34,849 nucleotides of DNA from Nocardioides stalactiti (lineage in GTDB: Bacteria; Actinomycetota; Actinomycetes; Propionibacteriales; Nocardioidaceae). Below the pieces are notes generated by a model, which saw only the letters and a list, made by a program, of their open reading frames with translations, was not told the DNA's origin and made no database searches. The stretch is taken from positions 1-34,849 of the forward strand of contig NZ_JACEFC010000038.1 in NCBI RefSeq assembly GCF_014180715.1, in the 5' to 3' direction. Positions 1 to 7,777 of this stretch are shown one piece after another. Within the stretch, counting starts at the first letter, position 1; each line of letters opens with the position of its first letter. The position numbers were made by a program, and so were the translations under genes.

Positions 1-639
1 CGACGAAGCGCCCTGGAGGAGCACGTCGTCGCCGGTCCCGGCGATCACCGTGTCGGCACCGGCGCGGTCGGTGATGAGGTCCTGGCCGCCGCCGCCGTTG
101 AGGACGTTCGCCTGACCGCCGCCGATGAGGGTGTCGCCGCCCGACCCGCCCGTGAGGTTCTCGGTCGCGACGATGCTGTCGCCCTCGCCGCCGGAAGCAC
201 CGTCGTTGACCAACCCGTCGAGCGACAACGAGACCGCCGCGGTCCGGGCGGCGTAGGTCACGGTGTCGCTGCCCGGCCCGCCGTTGTAGAGGTCGGCCCC
301 GTCAGCACTCGTGTGCGCCGCCAGCGTGTCGACGCCGTCGCCGCCGAAGACCAGGTCCGACCCGAGCCGGTCGCGCAACGTGTCGTTGCCGGCGTCCCCG
401 CAGAGCCGGTCGTCGCCCCCCTGGCCGTTGATGATGTCGTCGCCACCGAGACCCACGATGACGTCCGGCCCCGCGGTCCCGTTGATCGTCTCCGGCTCCT
501 CGCTCCCGACGATCGTCGCGACCTGGCCGCCGCAGGTGAGAGCGGCGGCAGCGGGCGATGCCACGCCGACCGTCCAGGCCGCTGCGAGCCCGATGTTCGC
601 GACCCCCACGCAGACCACGCGTCCGATTCTGCTTCTCAT
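1..639 (-). CDS. Secreted RTX-type calcium-binding repeat protein, 3' end outside window
   Basis: Reading from ATG at 639 the frame is open to the window edge (213 codons, no stop), so the C-terminus is missing. A purine-rich ribosome site (AAGGGAAG) precedes the ATG. Residues 1-36 look like a Sec signal peptide: an MRSRIGR basic start, a hydrophobic core and an Ala-rich cleavage region (SPAAAALTCGG). The rest carries glycine/aspartate nonapeptides of the GGxGxDxUx type (GLGGDDIINGQGGDD, CGDAGNDTL, FGGDGVDTL, GGSGGDTLIGG, NGGGGQDLI), which in the RTX/hemolysin-type family bind Ca2+ and fold into a parallel beta-roll outside the cell. No catalytic domain is visible in the available part. It is divergent from a second RTX protein at 827. 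The family is clear; the function is unknown. Confidence 0.85.
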   Translation of the reverse strand, partial: MRSRIGRVVCVGVANIGLAAAWTVGVASPAAAALTCGGQVATIVGSEEPETINGTAGPDVIVGLGGDDIINGQGGDDRLCGDAGNDTLRDRLGSDLVFGGDGVDTLAAHTSADGADLYNGGPGSDTVTYAARTAAVSLSLDGLVNDGASGGEGDSIVATENLTGGSGGDTLIGGGQANVLNGGGGQDLITDRAGADTVIAGTGDDVLLQGASS

Positions 640-826
640 GGCTTCCCTTTCCCGGGGTAGGCGAACGCCCGACCTTCCGAGACGCCGAGGCGGACGGAGC
701 GTCCCCGGCGGGGGGCTGTCCCGATGATGCCACCGCATCGAACGGTACGACTACCCTCGTCAGGAGGAGTGGCGAGCCCTCCGGACGCCTCGGCTCTCAT
801 CCTCGAGGACGATTCGCCGCCGATCC
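640..826. promoter_or_regulatory. Divergent intergenic region between two RTX genes
   Basis: About 190 bp separates the two divergent RTX reading frames and should contain both promoters. I see no convincing -35/-10 pair. A strong Shine-Dalgarno-like AGGAGGAG at 762-769 is not followed at normal spacing by a start codon in the frame of the downstream RTX gene, so it either serves no gene or hints that the annotated start of that gene is wrong. Confidence 0.35.
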
Positions 827-2464
827 GTGCAACCTTCAGCCGCAGCGGGGCATCCCCTGCCCGTGACGATCTCTCTGCCCCTCGCGGGCCTTGCCCTGAT
901 GACCGCCAGCGTCGCGTCGAGCGCGCTCCTCGCGCTGCCCGAGGCCCACGCCGCTGCGGTGCCGCGCTGCCAGGGTGAGCGGGCCACGATCGTCGGGACG
1001 GCGGGGCGCGACACCCTGACCGGTACCAACGGTCGCGACGTGATCTGGGCCGGTGGTGGCAACGACACGATCTCCGCCCGCGGCGGGGACGACCTCGTCT
1101 GCGCCGGTGGCGGCGCCGACGCGGTGCACGCCGGCAACGGTGTCGACCGGGTCTACGGCGGGGCCGGGGGCGACGAGCTCGACGGCAGCACAGGGCACGA
1201 CGACGTGGTCGACGGGGGCACCGGCGACGACACCCTCATCGGTGGCAGTGCCGACACGGTCGTGCGCGGCGGTGCCGGCGACGACGAGCTGTCCGGAACC
1301 GACGAGCGGGTCGTCCTCGACGGCGGTGCGGACGACGACCGGCTGATCTCTCTCTGGGTCGGAGTGGTCCTCCACGGCGGCGACGGCGACGACTTCATCA
1401 AGGGTCACTGGTCCCGCGACGCCGACATCGACGGCGGCGCCGGCAACGACGTCATCCAGACCGGCGGCGGGCTCGACGGCAGCCCCGCGCAGCCGGTCCG
1501 TGGCGGCGCGGGCGACGACGAGGTCCTCGGCCAGGGTGGCCGCGACTACGTCGACGCCGGCCCGGGCCACGACACGGTCGACCTCGGTGACGGCGACGGC
1601 GGCTGGGCCCGGGGCGGCACCGGCAACGACACGCTCACGACCGGTACGACGAAGACGACCGTCCTCCGCGGCGACGACGGCAACGACCAGCTCACCCTGA
1701 CCGGGACCGGGTCGAGCGCCGACGGCGGCGCCGGCGACGACACCGTGTCGGGCAGCCTCTGGGACGACACGATCACCGGCGGAGCCGGCGCCGACACGCT
1801 CCGCGGCGGCGAGGGCGACGACGACCTCGCCGGAGGCGACGGCGACGACCACCTCTGGGGGGAGCAGGGTGCGGACACCTGCTCCGGCGGAAGCGGGTAC
1901 GACGAGTGCGACGGCGGTCCGCTCGGCACGCCCGAGCCCAGCTCGGACGACCCTGACCTGTGCACCGCCGACGTCGAGGTGAAGATCAGCTGCCGCGGCG
2001 AGAACGGCGACTGGACGGGCACCGCCGACGGCACGCTGGAGCACTCGGGCGGCGTGATCGAGACCTGGTCGGCGACGGTCGACCTGGACGAGCTCGCGGC
2101 CGGCTACTACTGGGCGGGCGACGCGGACTTCGCGTGGCGGGTCGACGGTACCGACGCCGCCGGCTGCACCTACGACGGCGGGGCCGTGCTCGATGGTCGC
2201 GCGGAGCTGGCGATCTTCGACGAGGAGGGCGAGTACTCCCTTTCCGTGTGGCGGACGACCGTGCACGTCGAGGTGGAGGTCGACTGCCCCTACGAGGACC
2301 CGAAGACCGTGCTCTACCGACCGCTCAACACCAACGCCGGCGAGGCGGACCACCAGGCGCTCCCCCCGGCGCCTGTCACGCACCTGAGCGGGACGGCGAC
2401 GTACGTCCCCCATCACGCGCCGGAGGGCTCGGCGACCTGGAGCTGGGACCTGACCCGTCCTTGA
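827..2464 (+). CDS. Secreted RTX-type calcium-binding repeat protein with Cys-containing C-terminal domain
   Basis: From GTG 827 the protein is 545 aa. The start is uncertain: GTG 863 or ATG 899 are in frame and would give 533 or 521 aa. A hydrophobic stretch ending in an AHA-AA cleavage-like site (about residues 14-43) suggests Sec export, although the basic n-region is weak for every start. Residues about 56-365 hold roughly twenty RTX-like Gly/Asp nonapeptides (GGGNDTISARGGDDL, GGTGDDTLIGG, GGAGNDVI, GGEGDDDLAGGDGDDHL), expected to bind calcium in a beta-roll. Residues 366-545 lack the repeats and form a separate domain with several cysteines (LCTADVEVKISC, GCTYDGG, VDCPYED), suggesting disulfides outside the cell. 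No protease or lipase motif is present, so it is a structural or adhesive candidate rather than an RTX enzyme. It ends in ordinary intergenic DNA. Confidence 0.85.
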   Translation: MQPSAAAGHPLPVTISLPLAGLALMTASVASSALLALPEAHAAAVPRCQGERATIVGTAGRDTLTGTNGRDVIWAGGGNDTISARGGDDLVCAGGGADAVHAGNGVDRVYGGAGGDELDGSTGHDDVVDGGTGDDTLIGGSADTVVRGGAGDDELSGTDERVVLDGGADDDRLISLWVGVVLHGGDGDDFIKGHWSRDADIDGGAGNDVIQTGGGLDGSPAQPVRGGAGDDEVLGQGGRDYVDAGPGHDTVDLGDGDGGWARGGTGNDTLTTGTTKTTVLRGDDGNDQLTLTGTGSSADGGAGDDTVSGSLWDDTITGGAGADTLRGGEGDDDLAGGDGDDHLWGEQGADTCSGGSGYDECDGGPLGTPEPSSDDPDLCTADVEVKISCRGENGDWTGTADGTLEHSGGVIETWSATVDLDELAAGYYWAGDADFAWRVDGTDAAGCTYDGGAVLDGRAELAIFDEEGEYSLSVWRTTVHVEVEVDCPYEDPKTVLYRPLNTNAGEADHQALPPAPVTHLSGTATYVPHHAPEGSATWSWDLTRP

Positions 2465-2503
2465 CGCTTGCCGAGAACGCGGTCGAGCGGTAGGGCCTTT
2501 GGA

Positions 2504-2517
2504 CCCGACTTGTCGGG
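2504..2517 (+). terminator. Weak hairpin after the RTX gene
   Basis: CCCGA and TCGGG arms separated by CTTG form a short stem 40 bp after the RTX stop codon. There is no T-run, so termination is only a possibility. Confidence 0.25.
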
Positions 2518-2592
2518 ATCCTCGGGCCTGCCCTGGCCGCTCGGCTTGCTTCACCGTGGAAGTGATCCACACCTGGCGAAGCGAGACGACAC

Positions 2593-4935
2593 ATGGGGCA
2601 GCCGGCCGACGACGACGCACGCGCCTTGGTCGCGCCCCGACGCAAGCACCGCGGAGCAGGCTCCCCCGGGGTGGGTCGCTCGGTCGCCGCCTCGGTGCTG
2701 GCCGGCTTCGCTGCCTGCCTCCTGGCCGTCGGCCTGCTCATCGCATGGGTCACGGCGGCGACCTTCGACAGGGAGCGGATCCGGGCCGAGGACGGACTCA
2801 CTGCCCTCGCCGCGAGCGAGGGGACCGACCTCGGCAGCCTGTTCGACAGCTCGATCCCGCTCATCACCGACCTGGCCACGAACCCCGCTCTGGCGGACCT
2901 CGACCCGCGCACCTGCGCGCAGACCTTCGCGCCGCTCTCGAGCGTCCGTTCCGCGGCCCGTCTCGTGGTCGTCGACGGCGACGGCGAGACCGTCTGCTCG
3001 CTCGCGGACGCACCCGGGGAGATCGCACCTGTCGAGACCTTCGCCGCAGTGCTCGCCCGCGGGGAGACGGTCGCGGACCGGGAAGTGTTCATCGATCCGG
3101 TCTCCGGGCACCCGGCGGTGGCGGTCGCTGCGCCGGTACCCGGCCCTGATGGTCCGGTCGGTGCCGTCGTGGGCATCCTCTTCACCGACGTGCCGGCCAT
3201 GGACCTGCCCCCCGGGGTGGACGACGAGACGGTGATGCTCACGATCGACCCCGCGAGCGGTCTGGTGGCCGGCGCGACCACCGGGGCGCCGTACGCCCCG
3301 GGCATGCCGGTCGAGTGGACCGACCCGCCCGGTGTCGACGTCGACGGAGTACGCCGGATCTGGCGCGAGGTCGTCGATCCCGCGACGGGCTGGCGGGTCC
3401 TCGTCGGGCTCGACGAGGACGTCGCGATGGCCGCGGCCCGCGACCAGCGGCAGTCGCTGCTGAGCTTCGGTGCCGCGGTCGTCGGGCTGGTGGCGGCCTT
3501 GGCGCTGGCGCTCCACCGGCGGCTCGTCCGTCCGATCCGCCGCCTGGGCTCGGCGATCGCCGCGGCACCGCCGGGCGGAGGCGCGCGGCGAGCCCCGGAA
3601 TCAGGGCCGACCGAGGTCGTGGAGGTGGCCCGGGCGTTCAACGACCTGGTGGAGTCGCACGACGGGCTGGTCGAGCGGTTGCGCCACAACGCGTTCCACG
3701 ACCCGCTGACCGGGTTGCTCAACCGACGGGGTGCCACGACGGAGCTCACCCGGCTGCTGGAGGACCCCGCTGCCGCGCCGCTGGTCGTGCTCTTCATCGA
3801 CCTCGACCGCTTCAAGCTCGTCAACGACAGCCACGGCCACGCGGTCGGTGACCGCCTGCTGGTCGAGCTCACGGAACGGATCAAGGCCGCGGTGCCCGCC
3901 CACTGGGTCATCAGCCGGTTCGGCGGCGACGAGTTCGTCATCCTCTGCCCGGCGACCCCGGACCCGCGCCCGACGGTCGAGGTGCTCTCCGAGGTGCTGC
4001 GAGGGACGATCCGGATCGACGGCATGGACCTGCGGGTGGGCGGCTCGACCGGTATCGCCCGGGCCCACTGCGGCATGAACGGTGACGACCTGATCCGGCA
4101 GGCCGACACCGCGATGTATCGGGCGAAGGACGACGGCCGCGGGGGCTGGGCGGAGTTCGACTCCCACATGCAGGCGCTGGCGCTCGAGCGGCTCCGGATC
4201 GAGGCGGACCTGCGGGGAGCGGCCGCTCGAGGGGAGCTGGTGCTGCACTACCAGCCGCTGGTGAACCTCACGACCGGGTGCGCGACGGGGGTGGAGGCCC
4301 TGATCCGCTGGCAGCATCCCGCCCGTGGCCTGCTGCAGCCCGCGGCGTTCCTGCCGATCGCGGAGGACACGGACCTGATCTTCGAGGTCGGTACCTGGGT
4401 CGCCCACGAGGCCGCGCGTCGCACGGCGGCCTGGCGGGCCGCCGGGACGCCGACGCGGGTGTCGATCAACGTGTCGGCGGCAGAGCTGCTCCGTACCGAC
4501 GTGGTCCGCACCATCGCCGGCGCGGTCGAGGCCGCCGGCGCCGAGCCGCGGGACCTGGTGGTCGAGGTGACCGAGTCGGCCATCCTGACCGACATCGAGT
4601 CGACCGTCGTCCAGCTGGAGGCGCTCCGGGCGCTCGGCGTCGGCGTCGCCCTCGACGACTTCGGCACGGGCTTCTCCTCGCTCTCCCACCTGCGCCAGCT
4701 CCCGGCCGACGAGATCAAGATCGACCGCACCTTCATCGCCGAGCTCGGGCACAACCCGGTCTGCGACGCCATCGTCACCTCGGTCATCACCCTCGCCCAC
4801 GCCATCGACCTGGTCGTGGTCGGTGAGGGCATCGAGACCGAGGAGCAGCGCGCCCACCTCGCCCGCCTCGGCTGCGACCGCGGCCAGGGCTACCTCCTGG
4901 GCCGCCCCGCGAGCTACGCCGTCCCCGTGGCGTGA
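2593..4935 (+). CDS. Membrane GGDEF-EAL cyclic-di-GMP turnover protein
   Basis: 780 aa from ATG 2593. Residues 31-57 and about 288-308 are transmembrane helices bracketing a roughly 230-residue extracytoplasmic sensor region that resembles a Cache/double-Cache domain in size and position. A short HAMP-like linker follows. The GGDEF domain (about 365-525) has the LDRFKLVNDSHGHAVGD metal-binding motif and an intact active site SRFGGDEF (441-448), predicting diguanylate cyclase activity. The RxxD inhibitory site normally five residues before GGDEF is absent (the sequence there is AHWVI). The EAL domain (about 535-775) keeps EALIRW (568-573), NVSAAE (626), EVTES (658), DDFGTG (688-693), KIDRTF (709-714), a GEGIETEEQ Glu and QGYLLGRP, so phosphodiesterase residues are complete. 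It could be bifunctional, or one domain could regulate the other. It appears monocistronic. Confidence 0.92.
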   Translation: MGQPADDDARALVAPRRKHRGAGSPGVGRSVAASVLAGFAACLLAVGLLIAWVTAATFDRERIRAEDGLTALAASEGTDLGSLFDSSIPLITDLATNPALADLDPRTCAQTFAPLSSVRSAARLVVVDGDGETVCSLADAPGEIAPVETFAAVLARGETVADREVFIDPVSGHPAVAVAAPVPGPDGPVGAVVGILFTDVPAMDLPPGVDDETVMLTIDPASGLVAGATTGAPYAPGMPVEWTDPPGVDVDGVRRIWREVVDPATGWRVLVGLDEDVAMAAARDQRQSLLSFGAAVVGLVAALALALHRRLVRPIRRLGSAIAAAPPGGGARRAPESGPTEVVEVARAFNDLVESHDGLVERLRHNAFHDPLTGLLNRRGATTELTRLLEDPAAAPLVVLFIDLDRFKLVNDSHGHAVGDRLLVELTERIKAAVPAHWVISRFGGDEFVILCPATPDPRPTVEVLSEVLRGTIRIDGMDLRVGGSTGIARAHCGMNGDDLIRQADTAMYRAKDDGRGGWAEFDSHMQALALERLRIEADLRGAAARGELVLHYQPLVNLTTGCATGVEALIRWQHPARGLLQPAAFLPIAEDTDLIFEVGTWVAHEAARRTAAWRAAGTPTRVSINVSAAELLRTDVVRTIAGAVEAAGAEPRDLVVEVTESAILTDIESTVVQLEALRALGVGVALDDFGTGFSSLSHLRQLPADEIKIDRTFIAELGHNPVCDAIVTSVITLAHAIDLVVVGEGIETEEQRAHLARLGCDRGQGYLLGRPASYAVPVA

Positions 4936-5251
4936 CCAGCAGAGGTAGCGCTGGCTGTTGGCGGGGTGGCTGGGGCCGCTCCGCTCCGAGAAGCGGGGCC
5001 CCCGGCCGTCGCCGGGTGAGAAGTTGTTGGGCACGGTGGGTGGTGACCCCCAACGGGCGGCTTGCTCGCGAAAACGTCGCGGTCTGACTGGAGGAAGCGA
5101 GGAACGAGCGACCGGAAGGAGCAATCGCGGCGCTTTCGCGGCGCCGCCGGTCAGACGCCGACCACCAGTAACCCGTGACCGCGTCGACCGCGTCGACCGC
5201 GGTCCGGCAGCGTGGCTGCGCGAAGCGAGGACACGCTCGGACAATTCAATG
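4936..5251. other. Non-coding stretch before the tRNA-Ala island
   Basis: No convincing gene on either strand. It contains a modest hairpin (CCCGGC/GCCGGG, 5001-5016) that may end the GGDEF-EAL transcript and a short tandem repeat at 5177-5203. If the island is an insertion, the right-hand part of this stretch is the DNA that originally lay downstream of tRNA-Ala. Confidence 0.5.
5177..5203 (+). repeat. Short tandem repeat, 9-bp unit, about 3 copies
   Basis: GACCGCGTC occurs twice back to back (5177-5185, 5186-5194), followed by a third, degenerate copy GACCGCGGT (5195-5203). It lies in non-coding DNA; no function is evident. Confidence 0.7.
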
Positions 5252-5298
5252 CGTGGAGCCTAGGGGACTCGAACCCCTAACCCCCTGCTTGCAAAGCA
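5252..5298 (-). repeat. att direct repeat, left copy (tRNA-Ala 3' fragment)
   Basis: Identical over 47 bp to 9298-9344. Identity extends seven bases further outward with one mismatch (5245-5298 versus 9291-9344). The sequence covers the acceptor 3' strand, T-arm, variable region and anticodon arm of tRNA-Ala, but the D-arm and 5' acceptor strand are missing, so it is not a functional tRNA gene. Confidence 0.93.
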
Positions 5299-5314
5299 AG
5301 ATCGACGGCTGTCC

Positions 5315-5380
5315 GTTGACAACGATCGAGCGCAAATGTGCAGGTCAGACGCGGTCACCTGGGGTCATTTGTTGACAACG
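5315..5380 (+). repeat. Paired 10-bp direct repeats near the left att site
   Basis: GTTGACAACG occurs at 5315-5324 and again at 5371-5380, 56 bp apart, between the att fragment and the integrase remnant. The second copy continues into TTGT, giving a small palindrome ACAACGTTGT. Short direct repeats beside an att core are typical of integrase arm-binding sites, but this assignment is an inference. Confidence 0.5.
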
Positions 5381-5394
5381 TTGTGCGCCGGTGA

Positions 5395-6034
5395 AGAACT
5401 TCGCCGTCCCGGCGGACGTTCGACGAGCTGGCCGTAATCATCGACGCGATGCCCGAACGGCTGAAGCTCCTGATCGTGCTCGCCGCCTTCGTCGGCCTGC
5501 GCGAGGGCGAACTGTTGGAATTGCGGCGCTCGGATGTCGACGTTGTGACCGACCGGATCGACGTCACCCGAAAGGTCGACAAGGACGCCGACCCGTTCGC
5601 CCGCGGCGCGCGCCCTGAGTGCGGGCGTCCGATCAGCTCACCCAAGACGGCCAAGGGAATCCGGACCGTCCACGTCTCGCCGCCGTTCCTCTCGATGCTC
5701 CAGAAGCACTTACTCGAGCACGCCGCCAAGGGACCCTCTGGCCTTCTGTTCCGCGGCGACCGAACCGACTGAGCGTCCGCTTCCTGATGGATCGCTACCG
5801 CCCGGCGCGCGAGAAGGCTGGCCGGCCGGACCTGACGATTCACCGTCTTCGCCACACGGCGCTCACGCTTGCCGGCCAGCACGGCGCCACGGCGCCGAGC
5901 TTCAGGCCCGCGCCGGCCACGCCTCCCAGGCAGCGATGTCCATCTACCAACACGCCACCCTCGGCCGCGACCGAATGCTCGCTGAGAAGATTGGCGAGAC
6001 CTACCAGGAGTGGCAGGCGGGACGCCGCGACTAG
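5395..6034 (+). pseudogene. Tyrosine recombinase/integrase remnant, two frameshifts, N-terminus lost
   Basis: Three consecutive reading frames together spell the catalytic half of a phage-type integrase. Frame one (5395-5772) has TFDELAVIIDAMPERLKLL and the catalytic Arg context GLREGELLELRRSDVD, then stops at 5770. Frame two (from about 5755) continues with LSVRFLMDRYRPAREKAG and the HRLRHT box (5841-5858). Frame three (from about 5894) gives ELQARAGHASQAAMSIYQHA with the catalytic His and the nucleophilic Tyr (5945-5947), ending at TAG 6032-6034. Two single-base indels would restore one frame. The N-terminal arm-binding and core-binding domains are not visible between the att site and 5395, so the 5' end is deleted as well. 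The gene should be inactive unless these are sequencing errors. Confidence 0.88.
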
Positions 6035-6043
6035 GCCAGGTAG

Positions 6044-6715
6044 CTATGCGCCGGCTGACGCTGCGAGCTGGCCGGTGAGTCGCACTAGCAACCGCATGTG
6101 CATCCCGGCCTCGACAGGGTTCACGCGCTGGACGACCAACTCATACGGAGACTCGATGATCCGGTGCACATGGTCGAGCAGCGGGTCGGGCACGTACCCC
6201 AGGCGCTGACCGTCCTGACTCACGAGGAGCGCTCTCTCGTTGACTGGGTTGTCCGTCTCGCAACGCAACTCAAGGCGGTCGCCCGACCTGAGTTCATCGA
6301 TCGCAGCTCGCTCCTCCGTCGTCAGGTAGCGGATGCCGTGAACGAGGAACGGCAGGCTGACGGTGCCTGGCTTTGGTAGAGGGGTGAGCTCGTAGGTATC
6401 ACCAGTTCGCCCGCCACCCGAGACCGCCAGAACCTCCAACGGCTCTGCTTCCGAGCCGAGACCCAGAGCCTTGAGCGTTTCGGCTCTTTCTGCCCGATGC
6501 GGGTCCATCATCCGCTCCGCGAAGATCGGGAAGAGCGACTCGCTCTCGTGCACGCGACCCAGCGGAAGACCGGGCATGGCGCGCGTCACGCCGTCCGAAT
6601 AGGCGAATCGGAAGATGCGGCCGTCATAACTCAGGACGCCTACCCGGCTGTAGAGGCGGGTTTCGGGGTCCTGCCGACTGACGAGGAGCTCGTCAGTCTT
6701 CAGCAACGTCGCCAT
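6044..6715 (-). CDS. HIRAN-domain protein with HipA-N-like front half, partner of a HipA-like kinase
   Basis: 223 aa from ATG 6715 (a longer frame exists, but this start follows a GAGGTTGTG ribosome site). Residues about 12-100 (LVSRQDPETR, VGVLSYDG, FAYSDGV, SESLFPIFAERMM, LEVLAVSGGG) resemble the N-terminal region that accompanies HipA-family proteins. Residues about 121-212 match the HIRAN pattern: FLVHGIRYL, SGDRLELRCETDNPVNERALL, DGQRLGYVPDPLL. HIRAN domains bind single-stranded or damaged DNA ends in eukaryotic HLTF; bacterial ones are poorly characterised. The start overlaps the 3' end of the kinase gene by 23 bp, so the two are probably translated together and may form a complex. It could be the antitoxin, a targeting subunit or a substrate of the kinase. 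No catalytic motif is present. Confidence 0.75.
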   Translation of the reverse strand: MATLLKTDELLVSRQDPETRLYSRVGVLSYDGRIFRFAYSDGVTRAMPGLPLGRVHESESLFPIFAERMMDPHRAERAETLKALGLGSEAEPLEVLAVSGGGRTGDTYELTPLPKPGTVSLPFLVHGIRYLTTEERAAIDELRSGDRLELRCETDNPVNERALLVSQDGQRLGYVPDPLLDHVHRIIESPYELVVQRVNPVEAGMHMRLLVRLTGQLAASAGA

Positions 6716-7622
6716 GGCACAACCTCCTCTGGTTCTCCAGTACCACTCGCTCGACAAAGGTAGACGCGACCTCCGACAGTCTGCCGGGAGGCGCTTCAAG
6801 TGTCGCCTGAATAGCAGCGCCATCCAAGGCACCGACGCGCTCCAGCCAGAGACCTGCGCCACTCCGCCTCACTGCTTCCAACGCGAGATCGACCAACAAT
6901 TGTTTCCGTGGCTCGAAGGGGTTCGCTCGCCCCCTGCGGGCGAATGCTTCCGGATCCTTGTCCCGCCTGTTGGCCTCGGTCATCCCTGCTCCCAGCGCAC
7001 TCCCGTGGTCGTACGTCGGGGCCAGGAAGCGCGCACCGTCGACCTGACGCTCCAAGAGAGCCCAGTTGCCCGGGTGCCGATCGCCGTTAGCTATCAGGGC
7101 ATCGAGCACGAGATACCCAGCGAAGACTGCGAACCCGGACAGATCGTCGATTCCTGGAGGCGGGCCTACACTCTCGAGAACCCGCTCGACGGCATCGAGC
7201 GTGTAGCCCTCATCGCGACGCATCCGCCCACCGTCGGGGTTTGACACATCCGACCGGCGCTCATAACCCTCGACCTCAGGCAAGTACGTCGCGCCCGTGT
7301 TCAGGGCAAACCCATGGGGCGTGACGTTCCGAGAGATCAGCCCCAGGTCCCCGTCCGACACAGCGAACCTACACTCGGCCGCCGGCAGGCCGATCGCCAC
7401 AGCCAGCCTCGAAGTGAAGACCTCCGCGCAGTCCGTCAACGCTGACTCGGAGCCGTCTCCGGTGATCTGGCGGTACTTCCACAGCCAGTGCCGTTCTCGC
7501 GGCGCGTCGGCGTTCTCAGCTATCCATCGCTTGTTCTGATCACGCCCGCCCGGCTCGTCACGAATCACAGCCCATGCCGAGACGTCGACCTCAACCGACC
7601 TGGCAGAGCGCGCATCAGTCAC
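6693..7622 (-). CDS. HipA-like serine/threonine protein kinase, stand-alone C-terminal domain
   Basis: 309 aa from GTG 7622, with a weak ribosome site. It matches the kinase portion of HipA (PI3/4-kinase-like fold). A candidate ATP-binding Lys lies in HWLWKYRQI (K49), followed by a Gly/Ser loop TGDGSES (54-60), a helix pattern AEVFTSRLAVAIGLP, the catalytic loop ANGDRHPGN (D181, H183, N186, comparable to D309/H311/N314 of E. coli HipA) and the metal-binding APTYDHG (D205). All key residues are present, so activity is expected. The usual fused HipA N-terminal domain is missing; a related region is instead on the overlapping downstream HIRAN gene. No HipB-type DNA-binding antitoxin lies upstream. 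The layout recalls split systems such as HipBST but is not identical. A likely role is growth arrest or phage defence by phosphorylating a translation factor; this is an inference. Confidence 0.8.
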   Translation of the reverse strand: MTDARSARSVEVDVSAWAVIRDEPGGRDQNKRWIAENADAPRERHWLWKYRQITGDGSESALTDCAEVFTSRLAVAIGLPAAECRFAVSDGDLGLISRNVTPHGFALNTGATYLPEVEGYERRSDVSNPDGGRMRRDEGYTLDAVERVLESVGPPPGIDDLSGFAVFAGYLVLDALIANGDRHPGNWALLERQVDGARFLAPTYDHGSALGAGMTEANRRDKDPEAFARRGRANPFEPRKQLLVDLALEAVRRSGAGLWLERVGALDGAAIQATLEAPPGRLSEVASTFVERVVLENQRRLCHGDVAED

Positions 7623-7777
7623 GCCTGACCACCAGACCGGTTCTCCGAGCCAAGCCGCGCATCAGCTGTTGCGGGAGTCCTTGGGCGTCGGCTGGTTCAA
7701 CCACGTTGGACAGTCAATCATCGTGATGCCCCTGGGCGGCGCTGGCCCGAGCCAGTGCCGCCCACTGGGCTCGAAGG
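7623..7777. other. Gap between DUF1508 gene and kinase gene
   Basis: 155 bp with no supported gene. On the minus strand it could hold the kinase promoter (a TTGACT hexamer is visible at about 7703-7708, with no clear -10). A very short open frame beginning MIDCPTWL may be chance. Confidence 0.3.

Noticed and set aside
1080..1900. Repeated GGCGACGAC-type DNA as possible CRISPR or satellite
   Set aside because: The periodicity is explained by RTX nonapeptide codons; spacing and sequence do not fit direct repeats with spacers.
836..2620. Long minus-strand open frame opposite the RTX gene
   Set aside because: Arises from the GC-rich codon bias; its composition is Arg/Val/Ala-repetitive, while the plus strand has clear RTX motifs.
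5252..5298. Second tRNA-Ala gene
   Set aside because: Only the 3' half is present; the D-arm and 5' acceptor strand are missing, so it is an att scar.
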